Source: Hymenobacter aranciens (GTDB taxonomy: Bacteria; Bacteroidota; Bacteroidia; Cytophagales; Hymenobacteraceae). Taken from it: a stretch of DNA of 64,000 nucleotides. The position numbers were made by a program, and so were the translations under genes. Location of the stretch: contig NZ_JAUQSY010000019.1 in assembly GCF_030580865.1 (NCBI RefSeq), positions 55,747 to 119,746 of the forward strand. Direction: 5' to 3'. Within the stretch, counting starts at the first letter, position 1, and every line of letters starts with the position of its first letter. Positions 15,901 to 24,144 of the stretch are shown piece after piece. A model generated the notes under the pieces. The model worked only from the letters and a program-made list of their open reading frames with translations, was not told the DNA's origin and did not search any database.

Positions 15901-18900
15901 CCGAGAACGTAACCGTGAAGGGAATCGGCGAGGTGCTGGTCGGGTTGCTAGCCGAAGAGCTGATGCTTACCGTCGGGCGCGTGGCGTCCACCGTAAAGCC
16001 GTTGGTGTTGCTCACGGGGCTCACCAGCGCGCCGCTGGTTTGGGCCGTGGCGTTCACCACGTGGGTGCCGTCGGCCAGGGCCACGGGCTGCGTCAGGCTG
16101 AAGGCGCCGCCGGCCGTGGCCGTGGTGGTGCCGATGGCCGTGTTGTCCACGTACACCGTTACGGTGCTGCCGGCCGGAGCCGTGCCGGAGTAGGTCGGCG
16201 TGTTGTCGTTGGTCAGCGTCACGTTGGCCGGGGTGGTAACCACCGGGGCCGCCGTAGTGGCCTGGCCGATAACCAGGGTGTAATCGCGGAAGCCGCTGAA
16301 GGGGCCAGGAGCCGCCGAGTTGTCAGTCGCCGCCACGCGGAAGTTAAACGTCCCATTGGTCGTGGGCGTGCCCGCAATCGTGCTGCCCGTCAGGCTCAAC
16401 CCGCTGGGCAGCGCCCCGCTGGTGATGGCGTAGGTATAAGGAGCCTCCCCGCCCGAGGCTGACAGGCCCTGGCTGTAAGCCACGCCCTGCGTGCCGCCAG
16501 GCAGCGAGGCCGGGCCCACCGTGATGGTGGGGTTCTGCACCGTGAAGGCGCTGGTAATGGTTTGCGAGCAGGGAGCCGTCAGCGAGATGGTGCCCGAGCC
16601 GCTGGCCGCCGCAGCCGGCACCACAAAGGTGAAGCCGGTAGCCGTCAGGCTGCTGATGGTGGCCGTCGCGCCGCCCACCGTCAGGCTGGTGGCGCCGCTC
16701 AGGTTCGTGCCGCTCACCGTCACGGTAGCACCGCGCAGCGCCGAGCTGGGGCTCACGCTGCTGATGGTAGCCGTGGCCGGCGCGTTCACCGTCACCTGAG
16801 CTACCGAGGTGCTGGTAGTCGTGCCGTTGCTCACGGTCAGCAGCACGTACTGGGTTTTGTTGGCCTCCGAGCAGTTGTAGCTTAGCGCGGCAGCATCGTT
16901 CGAGTAGGCAGCCTGCACGGCCAGCGCTTTCGGCGTGCCCGAGCAGGGGTCGCCGAGGACGGGGCTGTTGTTAGTAGCAGAGGTATTAGAGGCATCCATG
17001 CTGCCGGTGCTGCGGCCGACGAACGAGTTTTGGGCCGTCGCCTCGCTGTTGGCGGCGTCGCAGCTACCGAGGCGGTAGTTGCCGTTGGCATCGTTGGTGG
17101 GCGTGCCGTAGCTGGCAAAGCGGATAGCCGTGAAGTTCGCGCCGCTGGGCGTGGTCAGCATCAGGGTGTTGTTTTCGGCTACCCGCCCGTAGACGATTTT
17201 CTGAATGGTGTACGTCAGCGCACCAGGGCCGGTGCTGCCGTTGTTCACGCTGCTGGCAGCCAGGGTGCCGTTGCCGCTGGCGTCGAGCTGCACCGTCACG
17301 CTTTGGCTGGTGGCCACCAGCGGCTGCTGGTAGGTGATGCCGAACTGCGTGGCGACCGTATTGCCGTTGCCGGCCGCATCCTGCGCCTGGTTGGCGGCGA
17401 TGTTCACCGTGATGGTGCTGCCGCTGCCGGCCGGCGTCACGCTAAAGGTGTAGGTCGTGCCCGAGCCCGAGAAGCCCGAGATGGCCCCGCCCGTCACGTT
17501 CAGGTCGTTCTGCGCGAAGTTCGTCACGCTCTCCGAGAACGTCACCGTGAACGGCACCGGCGTAGTCGCCGTCGTGCTGCCATTGCCCCCGGCCGACGAA
17601 GTGATGGTCACTGAGGGAGGAGTCACGTCGTTCACCGTCATGGTCACGGTAGCGGTCGACGTCAGGCTGCCATCCGAAATGGTGTAGGTAAACGTGGTGG
17701 TGCCAGCGAAGCCCGCCGCGGGCGTGAAGCGCACCACACCGCCCGTCAGCGTCACCGTGCCGTTGGCCGGCTGGGTCACGGCCGTCACCGTCAGCGTCGT
17801 GCCGGCATCGGGGTCCGAGTCGTTGGCCAGCACGTCCAGCACCGTGGCGCCGCTGTTCTGGTTCACCGAAAAGGAATTGTTGCTGGCCACGGGGGCCTCG
17901 TTCACGTTAGTCACGGCAATGGTGAAGCTCTGCGAGCTGGTCAGCGAGCCGTCCGACGCCTGCACCGTGATGGAGTGCGACGTATTCGTTTCAAAGTCGA
18001 GCAACGCGCCGTTGGCCACCGTCACCACGCCCGTCGAGGCATTGATGGCGAAGCGGCCGCCTGCGTTATTGGTCAGCGAGTAGCTCAGCGTCGTGCCCTC
18101 CGGGTCGGTAGCCGAGGCCGTGATGCCGACCGTGCTGCCGTTGGCGGCATTCTCCGCCACGGTGTTGGCGGCCGCGTTCACATCGGTCACGGCGCCCGGG
18201 GCTTCGTTCACGTTGGTCACGTTCACGTTCACCGTAGCCGAGGCGCTGGCGGCGGGGATGCCGTTGTCGGTCACCTGCACCGTCAGGCTGTAGGCGGGGG
18301 TAGCTTCGAAGTTGAGGGCCGCCGAGTTGGCTACCGTCAGCTGACCCGTGGCGCTGTTGATGGCGAAAGCGCCGCCAGTGTTGCCGGCCGTGATGGCGTA
18401 GGTCAGCGTGTTGCCATCGGCGTCGGAGGCCGTGATGGCTGCACCTACGTTGGTGCCGTTGGCCGAGTTCTCGGCCACGCTGCGCGTCTGGCTGTTGATG
18501 GTCGGCGCGGTGTTGGCCGTGCCTGTCACCCGAATATTATCGAAGGCAAACTCTGCGTCAATACCGTCGCCGGAGAGCTCCAGCTTAAAGTCAACCTGCT
18601 GCCCGTTGGCATCGGCTGGTATCGTGAAGTCATAATTAGTCAGCGCGGGGCTTAGCGTAGCCGTGCCGGCCGGTACGGCCGGCAGGCTGGCGAGGTCCTC
18701 CGTCCGATCCTGGCGCAGGTCGCCAATGCCGTTGGTGGTAGTAGCAGTGCCGCGGAACGAGCCAAACAGCTTCCAGGTGCCGCTGCTGCCGCCCGTGCGG
18801 TAGTACATCTTAAAGTAGTCGCTGGTCTGCCACCGCGCGCTCGCGCCCGACTCGGCCCCCAACAGCACCTGAAAGTGCAGGGCGCTGTAGCTGGTCGCAT

Positions 18901-20320
18901 CAACCTGCCGGGTTTCCAGCCGGCCAATGCGTTCCGAGTTCTGGGTGGAGTTGGTGTTCACTCCGTACCAATAATAGGCATTGCTGATGTTGCTGAACGT
19001 TACTGCGCCCGTCTTGTAGGTGGCAGCGTTGGTGCGGGTGAAGGCAAAGTCGGTGCCGGTGCTACCGGTGCCCAAAAACCAGTTCGAGCCGTAGCGAATG
19101 CCCTCCCCATCGGTCGTGAAGTCTTCCGTGTAAGGTATGGTGGTCGCGCCAGCCAGAATGGCCCGCACCAGCACGTTGCGAATCACGCCCGAGCTGCTGG
19201 AAGCGCCACTTTGCACCACAAACTGAATCGAGCGGTTGCCGCCCTTCGCCGTCGTCTGGTTCGAGTTGCGGTACTTCACCGATTTCAGCACCGTCACGTA
19301 GTCGGCTATTGGGGCCACCCCCGAAAAGGTGAGGGTGCCATTCGCATAAGTGCCGGTGATGCCGGTTACGGGCGTAAAGCTCAGCTCGTCTTCCGACGCG
19401 ACGAAGCCGTTGCCGATGGTCACCGTCGCGCCGCTGAGCGTGGTGCCCGCCGGGTTAGTCGCCGTAATGGACGAAGTAATCTGCGTGGCCGGGTCGGTTT
19501 CATTGTAGTTGATGGTGGCCGTCTGCGCATCGCTCAGCGTGGGCGGCTGCACCGTGCTGGCCGTGCCGGTGATGCGGATGTTGTCGAATGCTAGTTCCTG
19601 GCCGCCGCCCTGGTCCACCACCACGCGCACCGTCAGCGAAGCCGGCGAACCAACAACCCCGGTAGGACCGCTGAAGATGTAGTCCGTCATTCGGTAGTTC
19701 AGCGTGGGCCCTGTCTCGTCCGATACCGAGCCGTTCAGGTTAACGTCCTGCTCCATATCGCCAGTGCTGGTAGCTTCATTGCCTATAAACCGGCCGATGG
19801 TGGTGAAATCAGTACCATTGGTCGAGTACTGGATTTCTATCTTGTCGTCGGCGCTAAATGTGCTAGCGGTTGCAGCACCATTGTTGATGTGTAAAGAGCC
19901 GGGGCCATGGGGGTCGGCCAGGGCCACGGTCACCACGATGTTGGTGTAGCTGCTGGCATTGACGGGGTTCATCGTCACCACGCCTGCGCTACGAGTATAG
20001 GACGAGGGAGTATTCGAAGTACCCCGCACACCTTCCGCAATCCAGAACCTGCCTGGGTAAACTGCTGAGTTATCCGCGGTTCTAATAGCAATCGGGTCGG
20101 TATTGCTGCCGAAAGAAGCATTCGACGTATTGTTCGGGTTTACGGGCGGATTGGTGTTTGTAATGGTGAAGTATTGAATATTCGAAGTCGCGCGCAGGTC
20201 GAACGCGTTCGAGGTATAGTTGACCGTCTCGTTCGTCTCGAACGACTGGCTGGTCGGGAGCTGGGCCCATCCGCTACTGGTGCATAACAGCAGTAGCCAA
20301 AGTAATAGTGGTGATTTCAT
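12959..20320 (-). CDS. Giant T9SS-secreted multidomain adhesin
   Basis: A 2453-residue secreted protein. Signal peptide MKSPLLLWLLLLCTSSGWAQ; residues 20-600 hold two jelly-roll-like segments, each ending in FAFDNIR/LAFDNIR-type motifs; two cadherin-like repeats (about 604-811); a tandem Ig-like repeat with VLANDSDPDAG (811-901); three bacterial Ig-like repeats with FSESV (about 902, 1446 and 1634); an apparent SUEL/galactose-binding lectin insert (about 1063-1145); an IPT/TIG domain (about 1180); two putative-Ig repeats with LPGGTQG.AYSQ (about 1264 and 1737); a WNGS...WFTAGNWSPNQVP segment (about 1834) and a C-terminal T9SS type A sorting domain (2376-2453) starting VFPNPAHKAV. It probably sits on or leaves the cell surface and mediates adhesion. 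Three tail-collar genes lie upstream. Confidence 0.93.
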   Translation of the reverse strand: MKSPLLLWLLLLCTSSGWAQLPTSQSFETNETVNYTSNAFDLRATSNIQYFTITNTNPPVNPNNTSNASFGSNTDPIAIRTADNSAVYPGRFWIAEGVRGTSNTPSSYTRSAGVVTMNPVNASSYTNIVVTVALADPHGPGSLHINNGAATASTFSADDKIEIQYSTNGTDFTTIGRFIGNEATSTGDMEQDVNLNGSVSDETGPTLNYRMTDYIFSGPTGVVGSPASLTVRVVVDQGGGQELAFDNIRITGTASTVQPPTLSDAQTATINYNETDPATQITSSITATNPAGTTLSGATVTIGNGFVASEDELSFTPVTGITGTYANGTLTFSGVAPIADYVTVLKSVKYRNSNQTTAKGGNRSIQFVVQSGASSSSGVIRNVLVRAILAGATTIPYTEDFTTDGEGIRYGSNWFLGTGSTGTDFAFTRTNAATYKTGAVTFSNISNAYYWYGVNTNSTQNSERIGRLETRQVDATSYSALHFQVLLGAESGASARWQTSDYFKMYYRTGGSSGTWKLFGSFRGTATTTNGIGDLRQDRTEDLASLPAVPAGTATLSPALTNYDFTIPADANGQQVDFKLELSGDGIDAEFAFDNIRVTGTANTAPTINSQTRSVAENSANGTNVGAAITASDADGNTLTYAITAGNTGGAFAINSATGQLTVANSAALNFEATPAYSLTVQVTDNGIPAASASATVNVNVTNVNEAPGAVTDVNAAANTVAENAANGSTVGITASATDPEGTTLSYSLTNNAGGRFAINASTGVVTVANGALLDFETNTSHSITVQASDGSLTSSQSFTIAVTNVNEAPVASNNSFSVNQNSGATVLDVLANDSDPDAGTTLTVTAVTQPANGTVTLTGGVVRFTPAAGFAGTTTFTYTISDGSLTSTATVTMTVNDVTPPSVTITSSAGGNGSTTATTPVPFTVTFSESVTNFAQNDLNVTGGAISGFSGSGTTYTFSVTPAGSGSTITVNIAANQAQDAAGNGNTVATQFGITYQQPLVATSQSVTVQLDASGNGTLAASSVNNGSTGPGALTYTIQKIVYGRVAENNTLMLTTPSGANFTAIRFASYGTPTNDANGNYRLGSCDAANSEATAQNSFVGRSTGSMDASNTSATNNSPVLGDPCSGTPKALAVQAAYSNDAAALSYNCSEANKTQYVLLTVSNGTTTSTSVAQVTVNAPATATISSVSPSSALRGATVTVSGTNLSGATSLTVGGATATISSLTATGFTFVVPAAAASGSGTISLTAPCSQTITSAFTVQNPTITVGPASLPGGTQGVAYSQGLSASGGEAPYTYAITSGALPSGLSLTGSTIAGTPTTNGTFNFRVAATDNSAAPGPFSGFRDYTLVIGQATTAAPVVTTPANVTLTNDNTPTYSGTAPAGSTVTVYVDNTAIGTTTATAGGAFSLTQPVALADGTHVVNATAQTSGALVSPVSNTNGFTVDATRPTVSISSSASNPTSTSPIPFTVTFSESVSGFAVGDVTVSNGSISSISGAGTTYTFDVTPAGSGTVTVSVPANVVQDFATNFNTAATPVSLTYTQPQTATPVVLTPANGDRTNDNTPTYGGTAAAGSNIVLFVDGAFADTTFANAAGNWRKTAFVPLAEGSHTIYVTAQANGQSTSQPSNTNTFIVDTTAPTVTLTSTSGASGGTATTSPLSFTATFSESVTGFVAGDITVTNGTVTSGPTGSGTTYTLQVTPTTPGTATTVTVAGNSVQDAAGNGNSASVTYALTFQAPTITVSPASLPGGTQGTAYSQTLSATGGSGSYTYALTGSAPSGLTLSGSTLSGTPTASGTFNFTITATDNSAAPGPYSGSRSYSVTIAPAVVTSVIWNGSVSTDWFTAGNWSPNQVPTAAISATIPTAPSGNRFPVIAANAATAAANNVSIATGATLNMTANTLNVAGNVTNNGSFVPTGGTVALGGTTLSNLLGSSRVRFWNLTVGANTAQLSTSAGASVRRLLTLNGNLTTNGNDFVTESDANGTGMVYNNGGVISGNVTVQRYILPGSNAGAGYRHISPPVSNATVASLATGSFSPVVNPAYNTSATPGFVTPFPTVFGYDESRLGLVNDQDFFSKGYYSPAALSTPLTVGKALAANLAAQQAFSFTGPQNNGTYSQTLSRGPVRGNPDQSGWHLVGNPYPSPLNYSLVAAADRVNIEGAIYVYGSVDQYNGTFRSYVNGVGGDPLLALGQGFWVRVAAGQTSGSLTFRNSQRVTNYANPAYNRTSSTRPLVQLDLQGANHADPLYVYFEQGATAGMDSEFDAVKMPNTHGLNLSAVAGAAEMSINGLPLPTTNLTVPLQVRVPATGTYTLHAASIVNLPAGMVAYLRDLQTGAVQDLSQQPDYTFSLNAAYTGQRFELFFTPQRVTGVAPASLSAQVAVFPNPAHKAVFVELPATLSRSAVTVTLVDALGRSVLTQKLTGTSTQLSLEGVAAGVYAVRLQTAQGTVTKKLTVE

Positions 20321-20418
20321 GCCATCAGAATTAGTTGAGAAAAGAAGTAAGTCAGTCAGTAAAAAAAGAAAATCAGTAAGAGAAAGAAAAGTAAAGATAA
20401 ATGCCAGAAAGCCAATTG

Positions 20419-21366
20419 TTAGCCAGGCAGCGGACTACTGCCGAGTATCTCGCCGGTGCCTACCCCCAATTGTAGCAGCTGCAAGCCCGTAAAATAGCCT
20501 TCGTCGAGGGCTACCATGTCGAGGCGCAGGGCCTCGCCGGTGCCGCAGGCTACCCATAGGCCGGTCGTTGGGTCGGCGTGCAATACCATGCCGGGGGTGG
20601 TGGGGCCGGTGGCGGCGTGGGGGTGGGGCGTCACGGCCAGCAGGCGCAGGGGCTGCCCGCGCAGGGTCGTCAGCGCCCCGCGGTTCCAGGGATTGGTGGC
20701 GCGCACCAGGCGCTCAATGGTTACCACCGGCGCGTCCCATTGCACGCACACATCGGCCAGGCCGGGGCGCGGCCAATAGCGGGCCGGTGCCTCGGCCTGG
20801 GCCATGGGTGTCAGGGGGGCGGCTTCGCCGCGCAGGCTGGCCAGCAGGCGCAGGGCCACGGGGGCGGCCCGCCCGGCCAGCTGGGCCCGGTGCAGGCCGT
20901 GCGTATCGGCGGGACCGATGGGCACCGACTCGGCCAGCACCACGGGGCCCGTGTCGAAGTCGGCATCCATCCGGTGGACGGTCACGGCCCCGGTGGTTTC
21001 GCCGTTGCGCAGCAACCAGAAGAGGGGCTCGGGGCCCCGGTAGGCCGGCAAAGGCGCCAGGTGAAAATTAAGAAAGCCCTGCGGCGGCAGCGCCAGCACA
21101 GCCGCCGGAATGCGCCAGGGCATAGTAAAGACCAGTACGGCCGCCACCGACAGCGGAGCAAGCCAGCTGGTGAGGTCGGCGCTAAGCTGCGGCCGGCTCA
21201 GGCGCGTCACGGGCAGCCCCAGGGCAGCCACTTGCTGCGCCAGCTGCTCGGTTTCGGCCGCGGGGGCGCAGTAGGGCACGGCTACGGCCGCCACGCCACC
21301 CTGGGCGGCCAGAGCCTGCAGGGCGGGCCAGCCCAGTCCACTACTAATGATAACAGCAACTTGCAT
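20419..21366 (-). CDS. Formyltransferase-fold protein (Fmt-like)
   Basis: A 315-residue protein with the formyltransferase fold seen in methionyl-tRNA formyltransferase. The catalytic triad is visible with canonical spacing: Asn100 and His102 in FLNFHLAPLPAYRG and Asp138 in MDADFDTG (Asn to Asp 38 residues, as in E. coli Fmt). The C-terminal OB-like domain is present but divergent (VCVQWDAPVVTIERLVRATNPW). ATG 21366 is chosen because the beta-strand QVAVIISSG follows it directly. Its place between the tail-collar genes and the adhesin, and its divergence, suggest either the housekeeping fmt or a specialised formyltransferase acting on a sugar or amine; I cannot decide. Confidence 0.75.
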   Translation of the reverse strand: MQVAVIISSGLGWPALQALAAQGGVAAVAVPYCAPAAETEQLAQQVAALGLPVTRLSRPQLSADLTSWLAPLSVAAVLVFTMPWRIPAAVLALPPQGFLNFHLAPLPAYRGPEPLFWLLRNGETTGAVTVHRMDADFDTGPVVLAESVPIGPADTHGLHRAQLAGRAAPVALRLLASLRGEAAPLTPMAQAEAPARYWPRPGLADVCVQWDAPVVTIERLVRATNPWNRGALTTLRGQPLRLLAVTPHPHAATGPTTPGMVLHADPTTGLWVACGTGEALRLDMVALDEGYFTGLQLLQLGVGTGEILGSSPLPG

Positions 21367-21375
21367 AGGATAGCA

Positions 21376-21443
21376 GAAAAAGCCAGCCAAACCGTGCCCA
21401 TAGCAGTTGAGCTGTGCTTAGGGGAGTGCGGTTTGGCTGGCTT
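21376..21443 (-). terminator. Intrinsic terminator between collar and formyltransferase genes
   Basis: A 15-bp perfect stem (21380-21394 with 21429-21443; AAGCCAGCCAAACCG and complement), with a loop of about 34 bases that can itself fold, followed on the minus strand by TTTTT. The run ends only about 10 bases before the formyltransferase ATG. Confidence 0.85.
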
Positions 21444-21456
21444 GGTTCACGAGGCC

Positions 21457-21999
21457 TTAGCCGCGCGATGGGAAAATGCCTGTAAGGGCAATAGCGTAGT
21501 TCATCGCCATAAAAGGCTGTCGATTTTCGTGGGGCTGGTTGCCGCCGGCTGGGTTCAGCGTGCCTTGCAGCGCCGCGCCCATGCTGGCATTGGGCGTACC
21601 CGCCGTGTAGGCATTGATGGCCGGGTCGCTGATGGTGGTGGCGGGGAAGGTACTATCCGCGCTATTGATTTCGGCGTCGCCACCAATGTTCAGCGTACCC
21701 GCAAAAGAGTGGCTGTGTGCTGGTATCTGGCTGGTCGTCAGAGTTACGCCTTCCGACCCGAGTGCCTGGCCCATGCTGTATACGGCCCCACTGGGGGCCT
21801 TGCCCTGGCCCACGGCTACCCGGCCGCGCAGGTCGGGCAGCTTAAATGTGGTAACGCCATCGCCGCCAAAAGACGTGCCGAGCAGCGAAAACAGGGCCTG
21901 ATTCTGATTGATGGGCAGGGTCTGGCCCTGGCAGTAGGCCCAGCCTCTAGGTGCGCGGTCAAAGCCCATCAGGCGGATTTCACCAAGAAAATTTTCCAT
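21457..21999 (-). CDS. Tail-collar (microcystin-dependent-type) protein, third of three
   Basis: A 180-residue phage-tail-collar-domain protein. It begins with the collar signature: ENFLGEIRLMGFDRAPRGWAYCQGQ, a G-D-G-x-T-T-F-K-L-P-D-L-R-G-R-V segment (about residues 46-61), a His pair in SQIPAHSHS and the end HENRQPFMAMNYAIALTGIFP. No signal peptide. Such short collar proteins are widespread outside phages under the name microcystin-dependent protein; some are secreted or form fibres. It is the last of three tandem paralogs and ends at a strong terminator. Confidence 0.88.
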   Translation of the reverse strand: MENFLGEIRLMGFDRAPRGWAYCQGQTLPINQNQALFSLLGTSFGGDGVTTFKLPDLRGRVAVGQGKAPSGAVYSMGQALGSEGVTLTTSQIPAHSHSFAGTLNIGGDAEINSADSTFPATTISDPAINAYTAGTPNASMGAALQGTLNPAGGNQPHENRQPFMAMNYAIALTGIFPSRG

Positions 22000-22035
22000 G
22001 ATTAGAGTAAGAAAGTATGAGCGTGAAGGATGAGT

Positions 22036-22575
22036 TTAGTCGAACGACGGGTAAATGCCTTGCAAAGCAATAATGTAATTCAGCGCCAGTACGGGCTGAA
22101 TGTTGCTATGCGGCTGGCCGCCGCCCGCGGGGCTCGATTGGCCGGTTACGGCACTGGCATTCAGTTTCTGCCCCGAGTTGGTAGTCGCGTAGGCACTGGC
22201 GCCTTGGTCGCCGAAGAAAGCGCCGGCAGGACTGGTCTGGCCGGTGCCGCCGGTGATGGCGGTGATGGTGGTATTGAGAACCGGGTGCTGGTGCGACGGC
22301 AGTTGAGCAGCAAGGACCGTTACCGCTTCCACACCGGCGGCCATGCCCACGGGATAGCTGGTACCCTGCACGCTCTGGCCCTGGCCCACCACTACCCGGC
22401 TTTGCAGGTTGGGCACGGCAAAGGTCGTCTGCCCATCGCCGCCATAGGTGGTGCCGATGAGAGAGTACAATACATCATACTCGCTGATAGCCAGAAGCTG
22501 GCCTTTGCAAAAGACCCAGTTTTCAGGGGCGAAATTGCCGGCGAAGATGCGGATTTCTCCAACGTAGTTATCCAT
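22036..22575 (-). CDS. Tail-collar protein, second of three
   Basis: A 179-residue paralog of its neighbours, starting MDNYVGEIRIFAGNFAPENW. It keeps the whole collar pattern: CKGQLLAISEYDVLYSLIG, YGGDGQTTFAVPNLQSRVVVG, AQLPSHQHPV and HSNIQPVLALNYIIALQGIYP. Gaps to the neighbouring copies are 36 and 30 bases, so all three should be on one mRNA. The central region (about residues 90-150), which is usually exposed in the trimer, is the least similar part among the three and may set binding specificity. Confidence 0.88.
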   Translation of the reverse strand: MDNYVGEIRIFAGNFAPENWVFCKGQLLAISEYDVLYSLIGTTYGGDGQTTFAVPNLQSRVVVGQGQSVQGTSYPVGMAAGVEAVTVLAAQLPSHQHPVLNTTITAITGGTGQTSPAGAFFGDQGASAYATTNSGQKLNASAVTGQSSPAGGGQPHSNIQPVLALNYIIALQGIYPSFD

Positions 22576-22605
22576 GAGTGAAAGAAGGCTGAAAAAGGTG
22601 AAGAA

Positions 22606-23142
22606 TTAAGAGCGCGGCGGAAAAATGCCGCTCAGGCAGATGATGTAGTTGATTGCGAGGGAAGGCATCATGTTGGAATGCGGCTGGTTGCCGCCGGCCG
22701 GTCCGGCCGCGCCCTTTATCATGTTGGCTCCCATGGTGCCGGTGCCCACGTTTTCGTTGTATTGGTTTTCAGCAGTAGCCGCCAGAAAGTTATTGGTCGG
22801 GTCGGTGCTGCCGCCCTCCTCGGCCTGAGTTAAGAAGCTGCCACCCAGCGTGTGCAGGTGCGGCGGCATTGTATCAGTGAGCAACGTCACGCTTTCGGTG
22901 CCCGTGACCTCGCCCTGTACGTAGGGGGAAAGCCCCGGCCCCTGGCCGACGCCAACGATGGCCTGGCCGTTGAGGTTAGGCAGCGCGAAGGTGGTCTTGC
23001 CATCGCCACCATAGGCCGTGCCCAGAAGGGAAAACAGCGCGGTGTACCGGTTAATTGGCATTAGCTGCCCGGAGCAGAATGCCCAATTCATTGGCGCGAA
23101 ATTGAAGCCGACGGCACGAACTTCGCCTAAGAAAGCGTCCAT
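22606..23142 (-). CDS. Tail-collar protein, first of three
   Basis: A 178-residue tail-collar protein, the first gene of the three-gene run. I start it at ATG 23142 (MDAFLGEVRAVGFNFAPMNW) because both paralogs begin at this point; an upstream in-frame extension to 23256 crosses a terminator hairpin and is not protein-like. Collar landmarks are CSGQLMPINRYTALFSLLG, YGGDGKTTFALPNLNGQAIVG, DTMPPHLHTLGG and HSNMMPSLAINYIICLSGIFPP. The leader upstream contains a hairpin with a T-run, about 39 bases before the start. Confidence 0.88.
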   Translation of the reverse strand: MDAFLGEVRAVGFNFAPMNWAFCSGQLMPINRYTALFSLLGTAYGGDGKTTFALPNLNGQAIVGVGQGPGLSPYVQGEVTGTESVTLLTDTMPPHLHTLGGSFLTQAEEGGSTDPTNNFLAATAENQYNENVGTGTMGANMIKGAAGPAGGNQPHSNMMPSLAINYIICLSGIFPPRS

Positions 23143-23180
23143 AAAAAAAAGTGAAGGTGAAAGGTGAAAAATGAAGGGTG

Positions 23181-23210
23181 AAAAAACTCGGCGCCAACCA
23201 TTGGCGCCGA
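23181..23210 (-). terminator. Terminator-like hairpin upstream of collar operon
   Basis: A perfect 10-bp stem TCGGCGCCAA/TTGGCGCCGA with loop of 3, followed on the minus strand by GTTTTTT. It ends about 39 bases before the first collar start codon. It may end a transcript from the gap upstream or act as a leader attenuator. Confidence 0.75.
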
Positions 23211-24144
23211 ATGAAAAAGCAGGCGCAGCATGCAAGCCATAGCATAGCCCAGGCACGATGCCAAAAGAGAATTATCGATTTTTTTGGGGAGTTCCAGCGC
23301 GACACCATAGCCACTTCAGTTCCGGCAAGCCGTTGGAAACGGGATGCAGCCGGGCAATTGAAGAATTCTATTAGTAACTGGAAAAATAAAGCCGTCGAAA
23401 ATCGTGGGCTTTACCGGGGGCAGTCGGGGCAATGCCGGGGGGACGGCCGCTCCGCTACGCGTAGCAAGGAAGGAATTATAATGTTATGCTATTCTGCGAG
23501 ACGCCCAAATGTCGGGAAATATTCCGAATCAGCGCGCTTTCGTTGTTTGTTTTTTTATTAAAAAAAGCTAACTTATCAGTAAGTACAGCCAATTTCGGTG
23601 GCGTTGGCTGGTCAGCGCTGGGCATTGCACAAAGGAATAGCGGGCAGTTGGACAATACTAGAGTAAAAACACCCTTTTTGCTAACCCCGTAAAAATACCC
23701 TTGCACAAGTCCCGGCTGTGACAGGTCGGGCTTGGGAATTCTTTTGCAAAGATGAACCCTTGCATAACAGGCTACAATAGCCTGAACATGCTGCCTCCGG
23801 CAGCCCCGGTTTTTCGTGATGCGGCTGTTTTCAGAGGTGACATGGGTAGATTGGCCGAATTTTTTTAGCAAAAAAACAGCAGGTAGGGTATGTTTCACCA
23901 CAAAATGTCGTGAACGACCACCAGCGCGGCATGAGTAACCAATATATGTTCGTGAAATGCCTGCAGCCCTGCTAGCGCGTGAGCAGCGGATGGCTGAAAA
24001 ACCTGCAATCAGAAAGAGAGTCATCCCCTGGCGACCGGTGGGTATCAGCCGCCGGGCGCGTACCATGATGCACAGCGGAATGCAGCGCGCCATGCATGCC
24101 AGCTATGCTATGTGGTGAGCTACCGCTTGCCTGCCCGCGCGCCC
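23211..24144. other. Long gap without convincing gene; direct repeat GTAAAAAYACCC
   Basis: About 930 bases between the collar operon and the MATE gene. A minus-strand frame of 205 codons (23476-24093) exists but its product is Arg/Cys-rich with no ordered pattern, so I do not call it. The stretch is more AT-rich than average around 23500-23700 and holds a direct repeat, GTAAAAACACCC at 23663 and GTAAAAATACCC at 23689 (26 bases apart), which could be an operator. It could also contain remains of decayed genes. Confidence 0.5.

Noticed and set aside
12722..16462. Plus-strand open frame of 1246 codons
   Set aside because: Shadow of the giant adhesin gene; composition is Arg/His/Gly/Ala-rich and has no domain pattern.
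20578..22005. Plus-strand open frame of 475 codons
   Set aside because: Lies opposite the formyltransferase and a collar gene, both with clear family motifs.
23476..24093. Minus-strand frame of 205 codons in the long gap
   Set aside because: Cys/Arg-rich, no secondary-structure pattern, no start context; base composition unlike real genes here.
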